Below are positions 24,651 through 35,438 of a stretch of DNA of 64,000 nucleotides, piece after piece. Origin of the DNA: Dugong dugon (taxonomy: Eukaryota; Chordata; Mammalia; Sirenia; Dugongidae); NCBI GenBank assembly GCA_030035585.1, contig CM057462.1, positions 112,835,234-112,899,233 of the forward strand, given 5' to 3'. The notes beneath the pieces were generated by a model that saw nothing but the letters and a program-made list of their open reading frames with translations, ran no database searches and had not been told where the DNA came from. Both the position numbers and the translations under genes were made by a program. Position 1 is the stretch's first letter. Each line of letters starts with the position of its first letter.

Positions 24651-26583
24651 CCTGTCCTGTTTTTGTAAATGTTTTGATATTGTCTGCTGTCTTCAGGGCA
24701 TTCAGTAGTTATTTTTCTCATTTATTGATTGTTGATTTGTTTGTTTCGTCCCTTTTTTAAAAAAAAATTTGACTATGTCTGAGCAGGCCAACTGTGTGTT
24801 CTTCATTGTTTGCTCATCTGTGGGCACAGTACTTTTCACCTCCTTCTCCAGTTGGCAGGGTCAGTCACTCAGATATGGTACGGCAGGGCAGGTGTAGCTG
24901 AAGTGGAGTTACTGGGACGGGTTGTTTGTGACACTTACTTCAGCCACCAGAGCGGGTCGGTAATCAGTGCAGGGCAGGGTCCAGTAGGCCGTGCCTGTGC
25001 TGCTTGGTGGTGTGATGTCAAGCTCACAGTACAGGTATGCAGGATGCAGCAGGGAGATTGTTATGTGTGGAGCTAAGATGGATATGGGAGAGAGGAAATA
25101 AGAATAGGAGCCAAAAACATACAAACAAACAAAAAAGAATGCTAGGGGAGCTTGATGTTGTAGTGGAGAGATGAGAGACTATGAAATGGAGAAAAACAGA
25201 AAGGGAGAGAGGAAGAAAAGAATGAATAAATAAAAATCAGAAAGATTAAAGAACCACAAAGTTCCCAGGGATCCCACAGGTGCAACTATAAGGTCTGGGG
25301 TAGTTACTCTCAGGTATTGCAGTACAGCCTGGTTAGAAGGCGTAGAGGTATACAGCACCAGGTATTCAGGGAACAGAAAGAGAAGGAAGATATAGAGAGA
25401 CAAGAAACTGAGCAATGAAGAAAGACAAAAAGGGAAAAGAAAACAAAACAAATTAAAAAAAAAAAAAGAGCAAGAAAGGCCCCCAAAATAAAACAGAAAA
25501 AAAAAAACCCAACAAAGAAAGAAATGTGCTCAGAGTTCCCTCTGCATGTCTGTGGATGCTTTGGGGGAGTCTCTTTGCCACGCAGCTCCACCTGGCTGGA
25601 AACGGCTCCCAACTCAAGAAAAGGAAAAGAAAACAAACCAACAGTTCAAAACAAACAAATGAACAAAAGCCCCGGGATCCCACCAGTGTGGCTGCCCAGA
25701 CTGGGAAGCAGCTCCACACTCGAATGGAGCTCCGCAGCCCCTCAGGAGGACGCAAAGATGGCGCACGGAGCCAGGTATTTGAGTGAAAGGAGGGGGAGGT
25801 GGCGAGAGGGAAGGAAGAAATCAAAAGGAGCAGGAAAAAAAAGCAACACTAGCAGCCAACAAATGGCACTCAGAGAGCCATCTAGTGCAGACTGGTGTTC
25901 TGGAGAAGAGACTGTGTCTGTGGGAAGCAGAGGGGGCTGAGTGTGGGTGAAGAAGGGTAGAGTGGGAAAGCGTATATCACAAATTACCAGAGCTCTGCAG
26001 CCCCTCAGGAAGAAGCAAAGATGGCGCACGGGGCGAGGTACTCAAGCGAAAGGAGGGGGAGATGGCGAGAGGCAAGGAAGAAATCAAAAGAAGCAGAAAA
26101 AAGCAATGCTAGCAGCCAACAAATGGCACTCAGAGAGCCACCCGTTCGGGTGTGTGGAATCCAAGCAGCCGATGTTTCCCAGTCAAGAGATCATAGCCGC
26201 GGGAAGCAGAGGAGGCTGAGTGGGGATGAAGAAGGGTGGGCGGTGGGAAGACATATATTGCAAATTACCAGTTGTTTTGTCTCCCGCTGGAGGCTCTGTG
26301 AGGCTGCTTTCTCGTACCCCCTGTCTGCTGGTCTCCGATAGGAGTCCAAGATGGAGGATCCGCTGTGTGTTAGATGATAGGGGACCTCTGCATGAATCTC
26401 TCCTCACTCTCCGTTCTCTGTCAGTTTTCTCACTCCATTTGGTGCTTGGCTGAGTTCTATATCTCTTCATTTGATGTTTTAGGGTTTCAGGATTGTTGCA
26501 TTCTCTGTCTTAGTTTTTCGGATCTTTGCTGTGGAGGGAAGGTGTGGTGCGTCTGCCTAGTGCGCCATTTTGCCGGAACTCCT
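24651..26583 (-). promoter_or_regulatory. L1 5' UTR with internal promoter and tandem units
   Basis: L1 transcription starts from an internal pol II promoter in the 5' UTR. Here the first bases of the element contain GCAAAATGGCGC (reverse of 26564-26574), a YY1-type core at the position where human L1 also has one. Further AAGATGG cores lie at 26349, 26018, 25755 and 25076. The segment from 25740 to 26260 holds two tandem units with a period of 263 bases (matching starts at 25754 and 26017). This recalls the monomer-type promoters of rodent L1, although the sequence is unrelated as far as I can tell. Confidence 0.75.
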
Positions 26584-26598
26584 CCTATCTTTTTATTT
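26584..26598. repeat. Right target-site duplication of the minus-strand L1
   Basis: CCTATCTTTTTATTT, identical to 18175-18189. Confidence 0.9.
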
Positions 26599-27297
26599 TT
26601 AAGGTACAGAGAGCCAAACACAATACTATAGTGGAAATTATCAGATGAAAGAAAAATGAAATATTCATTTCCTTCTAACTTGTATTTGATTATTGGTTCC
26701 TATTGGTTCACATTAATTTATATTATTTTAAGCTAAACCCTTATTTTTATAGAAGCTGCTATCATATTTCTTTCATCCTGTACTTGTGTAATTAACTTAA
26801 GGGGTGCTTTTCAGAGTATTTGACCCAGTCCTGATAAATTTCACCTTATAAATTATAGCCTGGAAAAAATAGAACTTGATACTACATAAAAATGATTAAG
26901 AAATAATAACCTACTAAGACACATATGGTACTATAATACAAATAGAATATAAATTTAAGAATATTATTACCTAAAACAGTGCTACTCAAAGCTTGTTCCT
27001 CAGACTGTTTGCTACTAGTCCATAATGAAATAAGCACAGAAATAGGAGTGTTTAATCTCTATAACCAGAATGTCAATAACCAAAATGTAATTTTATGTTA
27101 GTTGAATGTAATAACAAATTTGGGGCTGGTTGAAAAAAAAAAAAAAGCCCACTATAATTTGCTTTTGGATCCTGGTTGTTACTTCTCTTTGATATGTGTG
27201 TCGATTACAAATCTGTTGAGAATGCCTTCTGAATATTTACTGATGTCATTAATGAATAATGGTAAACCAGACAAGTCAAATAGCAAACTAAAAAAAA
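26599..27297. other. No gene seen
   Basis: Unique AT-rich sequence. 'cagtgctactcaaagcttg' at 26975 recalls the terminus of MER5/Charlie-type hAT elements, but too little follows to support it. Confidence 0.35.
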
Positions 27298-27470
27298 AAA
27301 CCAAACACGCTGCCATCCAGTTGATTCCAGCTCATAGAGACCCCATAGGTTTCCAGGGCTGTAAATCTCTACAGAAACAGACTGCCACATCTTTCTCCGC
27401 TGAGCTGCTGGTGGTTTTGAACCACCTAACTTTCAGGTACCAGTCAAACACTTTACCAGTATCTTCTGGA
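27298..27470 (-). mobile_element. AfroSINE copy, diverged
   Basis: Reverse copy: tail 'accaaacacgctgccatcca', 'gttgattccagctcataga', 'acagactgccacatctttct' and degraded head 'cactttaccagtatcttctgg'. A piece in the middle (the 'gacagagtagaactgcccc' block) is missing. Confidence 0.85.
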
Positions 27471-27770
27471 TATTTTACTTAGCTAGTAACTAGGTCTAAT
27501 TTTGTCTCCCCTCCCCACCTCCAAGTTCCCCAGTATATTATGAAAAAATATCAAATACTGGGCAGAAATTACATTTCCACATATGCCAGATCTTCCATAT
27601 TGACTGATTTTCTCATCTAGTATGTCTTAAAGAATGAAATGTGGTAATCTCAAATTTTGCATGATTTATTCTTTAACATTATTTTTTCTGGGCATTCACG
27701 TGCCAGTCTTCAAATACATTGTTCTAGATTGTAATCTCTGGCATCTTCAAATTCTTATTGTATTTATAAT

Positions 27771-28447
27771 AGACCTATTCACTTTTTTTATTATTATTAT
27801 TGATGTGCTTTAAGTGAAAGTTTACAATTCAAGTTAGTCTCTCATACATTTATGTTTTTTGTTATGAGACTGTTACTTGACCCTAGCTGCTCTCCCTATA
27901 CTGTGACAGCACACTCCTCTTTTTCCACCTCGGATTTCTCATGTCCATTCAACCAGCTCCTGACCCTCTCTGCCTTCTCATCTCGCCTCTGGACAGGAGC
28001 TTCCCATTTAGTCTCATGTATCTACCTGAGCTAAGAAATACACTTTTCACGAGTATCATTTTATGTCCCATAGTCCAGTCTAATCTTTGTCTGAAGAGTT
28101 GGCTTCAGGAATGGTTTTAGTTCTGGGCTAACAGAGAATCCAAGGGCCGTGTCTTCTGGGGTCCCTCTAGCCTCAATCAAACCATTAAGTCTTTTTTTTT
28201 TTTTTTTTGCTAGAATTTGAGTTCTGTACCCCACTTTTCTCCTGCTCCATCAGGGACTCTCTGTTGTGCTCCCTGTCAGGGTAGTCATTGGTGGTAGCTG
28301 GGCACCATCCAGTTCTTCTGGTCTTGGGCTAATGGAGTCTCTGGTTTATGTGGCCCTTTCTGCCTCTTGGGCTAATATTTTCCTTGTGTCTTTGGTGTTA
28401 TTCATTCTCCTTTGCTCCAAGTAGTTTGGGACAGACCCATTCACTTT
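27771..28447 (-). mobile_element. 5'-truncated L1 with 15-bp target-site duplication
   Basis: An antisense L1 3' UTR fragment of another L1 lineage, about 650 bases long. The target-site duplications are AGACCTATTCACTTT (27771-27785) and AGACCCATTCACTTT (28433-28447), with one mismatch. The T-rich run after the left repeat is the reverse of the poly(A) tail. Contents match 17190-17400 in 'tgacagcacactcct', 'ccattcaaccagctcctg' and 'cccatttagtctc'. It also shares the 'gtggtagctgggcaccatcc' block with the 3' UTR of the two large L1s. Confidence 0.9.
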
Positions 28448-29899
28448 AAGACTCATAATAAGCTTCAGTTACATTATTTTTGTTTGTTTGTGTTTTTCTT
28501 CTGGTTTGGTTTGTTTGTTTGTTTTTTCCCTACACTTCTGTTTTATAACCTTCATAGGAATAAGGATTGTGTCTTTGCATCCTCCAAAGCAAGGACGTCT
28601 AGACAAAATAAAAGTTCTAGACCAAAAATAGATAGTAAATATATTTGCTGTTAGATTGGATGTGCTTATTACAATAATGCATTTGTTTTTCTTTCCTGTT
28701 GGACTCCAGGAAGAGGAGGATATAGCCTCATGGTAAATTTCTAGGCCCCATATAGCCACTTACTCACTGTGGAACCAGTGACATTGATGGACCTGTTAAC
28801 TGTCATTGGGCGTACAATACCAACTCTTTTCAGACGTGAAGAAAAAAATATTTTAGCGGGTATAGAAACAAAGGGTGAAACATGAGCAAACCAATGTATA
28901 GTTTAATACTGATGGAGAGAAGGAATGTGATATAAAAGAATATTTAAAGTTGTAGTTATTTTTACAGATAAAATGCATGATCAGTGCTGGTCAAAAGGGG
29001 GAAGAAAATCAAACGGATTTTGATTTTTCAAAGTAGTTGAAAGTGAAACTGCTGTACTGACTTTATATTTATTAATTATAACAATTAATTATAATTAATA
29101 ATTATAATTAACAATTAATAAATGTTTATTAAAAATATTTATTAACTTATTGGTCTAATTTGAGCAAAGTAGTGAGGTTTTGCACTGGAATGTTGGAGGC
29201 AATGACATCTTTAGCATCAGTTGTGTAAACAGTCTTGCATTTGACAGGCATCAGACAAAGTCAACTTTTAGATCACAGGTTTGTGTCTTATCAAATGCCT
29301 GTGGTTGGCATAATTGGTGAAACAGGCAGCATTTGAACCACACTAGTGATTACTGGGATATAATGTATGTTGTAGAGGTATAGTGTAAAATATTAACTGT
29401 GGGAGCCTATATTTTATGAAGAAAATGAAATGTTTATTGGTTTTTATTACCTTAAAATATTGTGTTTATCAAAATTTGAACCTAAGTAGTCTGTTAAACT
29501 TGGAAAACTGACTAGCCCAGGGTTTATTATGATATTAGTAATATCTATAATTATTACTCCAGTACACAAGAAGAATTGGTTTAATTTCTAAGGAGAAATT
29601 AAGTGTGATTATGCCGTGAATACACTTGGAGCTAGCATTATTGAAGCATAGTACGAGTTAAGAATAATATGTTTTATCTAAATGCTTGCTTGAAATTTTA
29701 AAAAATGGTTGAATAAAGGATATGACTTATTGAAAAAATAAAAAGGTCTACCTGAAAATATTTACAGGCCGACTCATAAATATTTAAAAAGGATGATTGG
29801 CAACCTTGTCTTATATGTTTTATGTTATGCTGCATTCCAGTACTTTTTTACTTTATAATATTTGAAATTATTTTCAGTTGTTTTTCCAAGTAATCCTGA
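28448..29899. other. Unique AT-rich sequence
   Basis: Includes a short palindrome-rich TTAATTATAA patch at 29070-29135. No gene or dated repeat recognised. Confidence 0.4.
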
Positions 29900-30560
29900 C
29901 TGACAGTTACTCTCATCTAAGCTCCCTCCTATCACCCATTTCCTGTCCCCTTTTGCTTCATTGATGGCAAAGTGAACTTTCTGAATTGCAAATTTGATTA
30001 TCTTACCACTCTCCTAGAAAACTTTCAACAAGAATCCATAACCTCCATCAACCCATTGCCATCGAGTCGATTCTGACTCATAACGACCCTGTAAGACAGA
30101 GTAGAACTGCCCCATACAGTTTCCAAGGAGCAGCTGGTGATATTCGAACTGCCGACATTTTGGTTAGCAGCCAAGCTCTTAACCACTGTACCATGAGGGC
30201 TCCATAGCCTACATGGTCATGGTCAAGTCCAATTCCTTAGCATTCACAGCTGTCACAGTCTGCCCCACTGTGTTTCTGACCTGAGTTAGGCCTACTTCTC
30301 TCTGATGCAATCTGTTCAATAGAGACACACTGCACTGCCCTTAGTGTTCTCAGAATGCCTGGAACTTACACGTCCACATTATTTTGTACATGCTGTTCTT
30401 TTCTCTGCACTGTATGCCCTTTCCAGAGCCCACCCTGTGGGAAAGTCCAATTCCTTCTTCGAACACAAACCAAATACAATCTTGAAAGTAAATCCTAACT
30501 TGATTTCATCTCCACTTGAAAGCAGATTTCATCAACTTACTTTTCATCAATCTGAGATAC
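29900..30560 (+). mobile_element. Probable L2 fragment split by a SINE
   Basis: The text around 29990-30043 and 30204-30500 resembles the L2 3' coding end ('agtccaattccttagcattc', 'cacagtctgccccactgt', 'atgctgttcttttctctgc'). Divergence is high. The AfroSINE at 30045-30200 sits inside it. Confidence 0.5.
30035..30210 (-). mobile_element. AfroSINE copy with target-site duplication
   Basis: Reverse copy from 'acccattgccatcgagtcga' to 'accactgtaccatgagggct'. The flanks TCCATAACCT (30035-30044) and TCCATAGCCT (30201-30210) are a 10-bp TSD with one mismatch. Confidence 0.9.
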
Positions 30561-30653
30561 CACAAAAATATATATCTCTGTATATATCTATCATCTATCA
30601 TTTATCTATGGTTTTATATACACTTATTCAATGATCAGAGCATTACAGGTGTT

Positions 30654-30835
30654 TTAAGCATGACCAAACCAAACCTGTTGCTGTTGAGTCGATTCCGACT
30701 CACAGCAACCCTATAGGACAGAGTAGAATTGCCCCATAGAGTTTCCAGGGAGCAGCTGGTAGATTCGAACTACCAACCTTTTGGTTAGCAGCCAGACTCT
30801 TAACCACTGTGCCACCAGGGCTTCTTAAGTATGAC
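30654..30835 (-). mobile_element. AfroSINE copy with target-site duplication
   Basis: Well-preserved short form: 'caaaccaaacctgttgctgt', 'gagtcgattccgactcacag', 'tagattcgaactaccaacc' (B box reversed), 'accactgtgccaccagggct'. The TSD is TTAAGCATGAC (30654-30664) and TTAAGTATGAC (30825-30835). Confidence 0.93.
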
Positions 30836-31824
30836 AAGACCCTTCAATTACTCATTTAATAACAATTCATTTTTTTTACTCTAAATTTATTGTGTATAGA
30901 TTTTACTAGTTGACCAATGACAGGAAAATGTTTTCTTAAATTTTCCAAAATTTTAGGTGAAAGGAGAGCCTGTCTGTTCTGATCCGTGTATGTACTAAGA
31001 TCTATTAATTTGAAAAAATCACTGTGGATATGTCTATATTTTCTTAATTTTATATGCTTGGACCTTACCTAACATAGAGGTGCACAATAGCTACTCTCTC
31101 TCTGCTTATTAACCTTCTAGAGCTCTCTACAATCTTGCTAGTACTCAAATGTGAACTTCTTGCCTACTATAATTTTTCCATACATCTAGTATATTTTTAA
31201 TCTAATTTATTTCTGTTTAGTTTAGCAAGAGTCCATTTGCATTGCCTGCAACCAAGATCTCAAACTGATATGCAAGTCTAAGAAAATAGTGAGGCTTGCG
31301 GTTAATATCCCCATTGACTTGCCCGATTACGTCGTTGTAACCTGAGACACATGGCCAATTTCTTCTCTATGAGTGTAATGATATTAGATGGAGATTGGGT
31401 AAGGTGTAGAGGTAGAGTCTCTCTTAAATTCTCAAAAAAGAGGGTGAGGGGGGACCTTTATTTATATTATAAGTACTTGAAAATAATGACAAAAAGTTTT
31501 CTTTTTTATTTTCCCTACATCCTAGCAGAATGAACATTCAACCACTCTCTTATAAATTGTTTCTTTCTCCTTCCTTCAAACTCTCTATGTCAAAATGATT
31601 TTTTTTTTTTGGTATTAGTTAAGCATTGTTGGAGCATCTATATTGTCCAGTCACTGTTTCAAACTCTGGTCACTTATAGAAATTTTTTAATCTGTGCATT
31701 CATGATATTGTTCAGAAGGGGACAGGAGGGAACAGTATACCTGCAGGCATCACAAGACTTTCTGAAAGAAATTTAGCACTATGTATCAAAATGTGTCATA
31801 TAACACACAGTGAGTGACTTTTAT
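30836..31824. other. Unique sequence, one CpG-retaining patch
   Basis: No gene seen. 31215-31340 has octamer-like sites 'atttgcat' and 'atatgcaa', and four CpGs within about 42 bases around 'cccgattacgtcgttg'. This is a weak candidate for a conserved element. Confidence 0.35.
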
Positions 31825-32455
31825 TCATCAGGCATTTCCTGGGTGGTAGAGATTCAAGCAGAATGAGACAAATACAGTCCTATTCAAATGGATATTACAA
31901 TATGGAATAATCAATGTAAACCAACAATTATTGTTCCACTTTACAAGTGCTACTGTAAAGTTATGTACAAGGTGCTACAGGAGCATGAAGTCAGATAACT
32001 AGATGATAACTTAGGAAAATCTTTTGAGAAGGTAACACTTGAGCTGAGTTAAAATGCTTTTGTCAGAGAAAAAGAATGGCATTGTACAGAAAGCGAGAGA
32101 AGTGAGAGCTTGACTTTTGATGGCTGAAGCACAGAACACCATGTGGGAGTTAGTGGTAGGAAAGGAGATAATATACAATGTAATAAGAAAAATAGACAGG
32201 GCTCTGACCATGAAGGCATTCTAGTTGGGAAAAGGAAATGTAAAATAAAGTCCTGGGGAACCATTGAAGATAGTAATCAAGGAGGTATTTTAATGTAGCT
32301 AATAGAGGAAAAGAAATAGGTTTGGGCTGAAACATTACTATTTTAATTTTAAGCTTGTTGGTTTTGAAGTACCAAAGGTACATTTTGTGGGATATTTCCA
32401 GTAGGCAGCTCCAATATATGAGTCTGGAGTTCAGAAGAAGGGTTGGAGCTCAAGG
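31825..32455 (-). mobile_element. L2 LINE fragment, antisense
   Basis: Antisense L2: 'gaaggtaacacttgagctga', 'gacagggctctgaccatga', 'gtaggcagctccaatatat' and 'gagtctggagttcag' follow the order seen in reverse L2 ORF2. Confidence 0.65.
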
Positions 32456-32459
32456 TGGT

Positions 32460-32680
32460 GTTGCTGGTGTTAGCTGCTATCAAGTCAGCACCCTGACTCA
32501 CGGCAACTCCACGAACAATGGAACAGAAATGTTGCCCAGCCTTGCAGCATCCCCATGACTGGTTGCAAATTGGACCATTGTGATTCACAGGGTGTTCAGT
32601 GGCTGATTTTTCAGAAGTAGATCATCAGAGACCTTTCTTCCTCATCTGTCTTCATCTGTAAGCTCCGCTGCAACCTGTTC
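32460..32680 (-). mobile_element. Afrotherian SINE, composite type
   Basis: The block 'tggctgatttttcagaagta' followed by 'gatcatcagagacctttctt' and 'ctgtcttcatctgtaagctc' is shared with 8000-8200 and 42797-42985. It differs from common AfroSINE by an extra 3' half. I cannot give the subfamily name. Confidence 0.65.
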
Positions 32681-32687
32681 AACATCA

Positions 32688-32984
32688 TGTTGTTGTTGTT
32701 GTTCTTAGGTGCCATCAAGGGAATTTCCAACTCACAGAAACCAAATGAATAATGGAATGAAACACTGTCTGGTCCTGAACCATCCTCACAATTGTTACTG
32801 TTTGAGCCCATTGTTGCAGCCACTGTGTCAGTCCATCTCATTGAGGGTCTTCCTCTTTTTCACTGACCCTCTGCTTTACCAAATATGATGTCCTTCTTCA
32901 AGGATTGGTCCCTCGTGATAACATCCAAAGAATGTGCAACGCAGTGATATCTTTGATTTTTAACACTTTAAAAAGGTCCTTAGC
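32688..32984 (-). mobile_element. RTE LINE 3' fragment, abutted by the plus-strand L1
   Basis: Starts with the reversed (CAA)n tail 'ttgttgttgttgtt'. Then come 'cccattgttgcagccactgt', 'gtcagtccatctcattgagg' and 'ttttcactgaccctctgct', matching the other RTE copies in reverse. It jumps from the 'gtgataaca' block to the 'taacactttaaaaaggtcct' block, so a middle part is deleted. It ends exactly where the L1 5' end begins. Confidence 0.8.
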
Positions 32985-34640
32985 AGTTCTGGCAAAATGG
33001 CGCTCTAGGCAGAAGCACCATGCCGTCCCTCCACAGCAAAGACCCGAAAAACTAAGCCAAACAGAGAATACAACAATCCTGAAACCATAAAACATTACAT
33101 GAAGAGATAAAGAACTCAGCCAAGCACCAAATGCAGTGAGAAAACTGACAGAGAATGGAGAGCAAGGAGAGATTCATGCAGAGGTCCCCGACCAGCAAAC
33201 ACAGCGCAGATCCACCATCTTGCACTCCTATCAGAGACCAGCAAAGGGGGTACAAGAAAGCAGCCTTATGGAGCATCCAGCAGGAGACAAAACAACTGGT
33301 AATTTGCGATACATGCTTTCCCACCCCCCAACATTCTTTACCCCCACTCGGCCTACTCTGCTTCCCACGGCCACAATCTCTTGACTGGGAAACACCGGCT
33401 GCTTGGATGCCACACACCTGAACAGACCAGCTCTCTGAGTGCCATTTGTTGGCTGCTGGTGTTGCTTTTTTCTGCTTCTTTTGATTTCTTCCTTACCTCT
33501 CACCACCTCCCCCTCCTTTCCCACAAATACCTGGCTCCCTGTGCCATCTTTGCTTCTTCCTGAGGGGCTGCAGAGTGCCAGTAATTTGTGATATACTCTT
33601 TCCCACTCCCTACGCCTCTTCACCCACTCTCGGCCCACTCTGCTTCCTGTGGACATAGTCTATTGTCCGAGAAACACCAGCACGCACTAGCTGGCTCTTT
33701 GAGTGCCATTTGTTGGCAGCTAGTATCGCTTTTTTTTCTGCTTCTTTTGATTTCTTCCTTACCTCTCACCACCTCCCCCTCCTTGCAGTCAAATACCTGG
33801 CTCCGTGCGCCATCATTGCTTCTTCCTGAGGGGCTGTGGAGCTCCGTTCAAGTGTGGAGCTGCTTCCTGGTCTGGGCTGCAGTGCTGGTGGGATCCCGGG
33901 GCTTTTGTTCATTTGTCTGTTTTGAATTGTTTGTTGGTTTTCTTTTCCTTTTCTTGAGTTGGGAGCCCTTTCTGGCCAGGCGGTGCTGCATGGCAATGAG
34001 ACTTCCCCTCGGCTTGCACAGAAGTGCCAAGGGATCCCTGAGAGAATTTCCTTTTCTGTTGTTTTTTTTTTTTTTTTTCCTGCTTTTTCTGGGGGGGCCT
34101 TTCTTGTTCTTTTTTTTTTTTTGATTTGTTTTCTTTTCTTTTCCCTCTTTTTCCCTTTTTGTCTTTCTTCATTGCTCAGTTTCTCATCTCTCTAGATCTT
34201 CCTTCTCTTTCTGTTCCATGAATGCCAGGCGTTGTATACTGCTACACCTTTTAGCCAGGCTGTACTGCAACACCTGAGAGCAACTTCCCCAGACCTCATA
34301 GCTGCACTGGTGGGATCCCTGGGAACTTTGCAGTTTAACCTTTCTGATTTTTATTTGTTCATTCTTTTCTTTTCTTCCTCTTCCCTTTCTGTTTTTCTCC
34401 ATTTCATAGTCTCTCATCTCTCCACTCCAATGGCAAGCTCCCCTAGCATTCTTTTTTCTTTGTTTGTATGTTTTTGGCTCCTCTTCCTCTCCTCTCTCCA
34501 ATATCCATATTAGCTCTACACATAACAATCTCACCACTGCATCCTGCCTACCTGCACCATTCGCTTGACATCACACCACCAAGCAGCACAGACACGGCCT
34601 ACATGAACCTGCCATGCAATGATTACCGACCCACTCTGGT
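32985..34640 (+). promoter_or_regulatory. L1 5' UTR with internal promoter and tandem units
   Basis: Same layout as in the minus-strand copy. The first bases carry GGCAAAATGGCGC (32991-33003), a YY1-type core. Other cores in the opposite sense are CCATCTTG near 33217, GCCATCTTT at 33543 and GCCATCATT at 33809. The last two mark tandem units with a period of 266 bases. The unit edges contain 'ttcttcctgaggggctg' and 'gccatttgttggc'. The 3' end of the UTR is missing because of the deletion at 34640. Confidence 0.72.
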
Positions 34641-35438
34641 GGAAAATACAGACAAAAAATTGGAAGAATTCAGGAAAATAATGCAGGAAAAAAAGGCCAA
34701 AATGAATTCACAACTAGAAATTATACAAAGACAACAGTTAGAAAGCCAAAAGATAAACAACAAGATTTCAGAAATGGATGGTGTTATAGAAGGGCTGAGA
34801 AGCAGATTTGAAATGGTGGAAGACAGTATCAGTGGAATTGAAGGCAAACACTTGGATACAAATCTGTTTGAGGAAAACTCAGAAAAAAGAACAAAGAAAA
34901 ATGAAGAGACCCTGAGAGTTATGTGGATACAATCAAAAGCAAAAATTTACGAGTGATTAGAATTCCAGAACAGGGGGAGAAAACAGAAAACGCAGAGAGG
35001 ATCATTGAAGAAATGCTGAAAGAAAACTTCCCCAATATCATGAAAGATGAAAAGCTAGCCATCCAAGAAGCTCAACAATCCCCATGTAGGAGAGACCCCA
35101 AAAGAAAATCACCAAGGCATATCATAATCACACTCGATGAAACCAAAGACATACAAAGAATCCTGAGAACAGCTCATAAAAAACAAGAAGTCACATACAG
35201 AGGAGAAACAATAAGACTAAGCTCAGATTATTCGGCAGAAACCATGCAGGCAAGAAGGCAATGGGATGACATATATAAAATCTTGAAAGAAAAAAATTGC
35301 CAGCCAAGAATAAAATATCCTGCAAAACTCTCATTCAAATCTGATGGTGAAATTAGGTCATTTCCAGATAAACACAAATTAAGGCAATATGTAAAAGTCA
35401 AACCAAACTTACAAGAATTATTAAAGGGAGTTCTTTGA
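34640..35438 (+). pseudogene. L1 ORF1 remnant lacking its start
   Basis: The coiled-coil part (from about 34645: 'DKKLEEFRKIMQEKK', 'LEIIQRQQLESQK', 'VIEGLRSRFEMVEDSISG') is open but has no own start. The sequence that encodes the first ~65 residues in the sister copy is deleted here, together with the end of the 5' UTR. A frameshift near 34920 separates this part from the RRM and C-terminal domain. The latter stays open from 34923 to 35438 ('LRVIRIPEQ', 'SPRHIIITLDE', 'SAETMQARRQWDDIYKILKE', 'QPRIKYPAKLSF', 'LQELLKGVL'). In the intact family the product is an RNA-binding trimeric chaperone. Confidence 0.93.

Larger units (their letters stand above)
18190..26583 (-). mobile_element. Near-full-length L1 retrotransposon (minus strand)
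   Basis: An 8.4-kb autonomous-type LINE-1, read right to left. The order is 5' UTR (26583 to about 24650), ORF1 (24650-23691), inter-ORF spacer, ORF2 (about 23210 to 19650 and beyond), 3' UTR (about 19350-18200), and a short A-rich tail (T-rich on the plus strand at 18190-18200). The 5' end starts with a GAGTTCCGGCAAAATGGCGC context that the plus-strand L1 also has, so the element appears complete at its 5' end. A perfect 15-bp TSD brackets it. All frames carry stops or shifts, so it is a fossil, though a rather young one by its intact architecture. It pairs with the copy at 32985-40925 as an inverted repeat. Confidence 0.95.

Noticed and set aside
26970..27110. MER5/Charlie-type element
   Set aside because: Only the first ~18 bases resemble the terminus; the remainder does not follow.
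33588..34124. 178-codon open frame on the plus strand in the L1 5' UTR
   Set aside because: Rich in Leu, Phe and Ser from T-rich low-complexity DNA and not matched to any protein. It ends in a run of Phe from poly(T).
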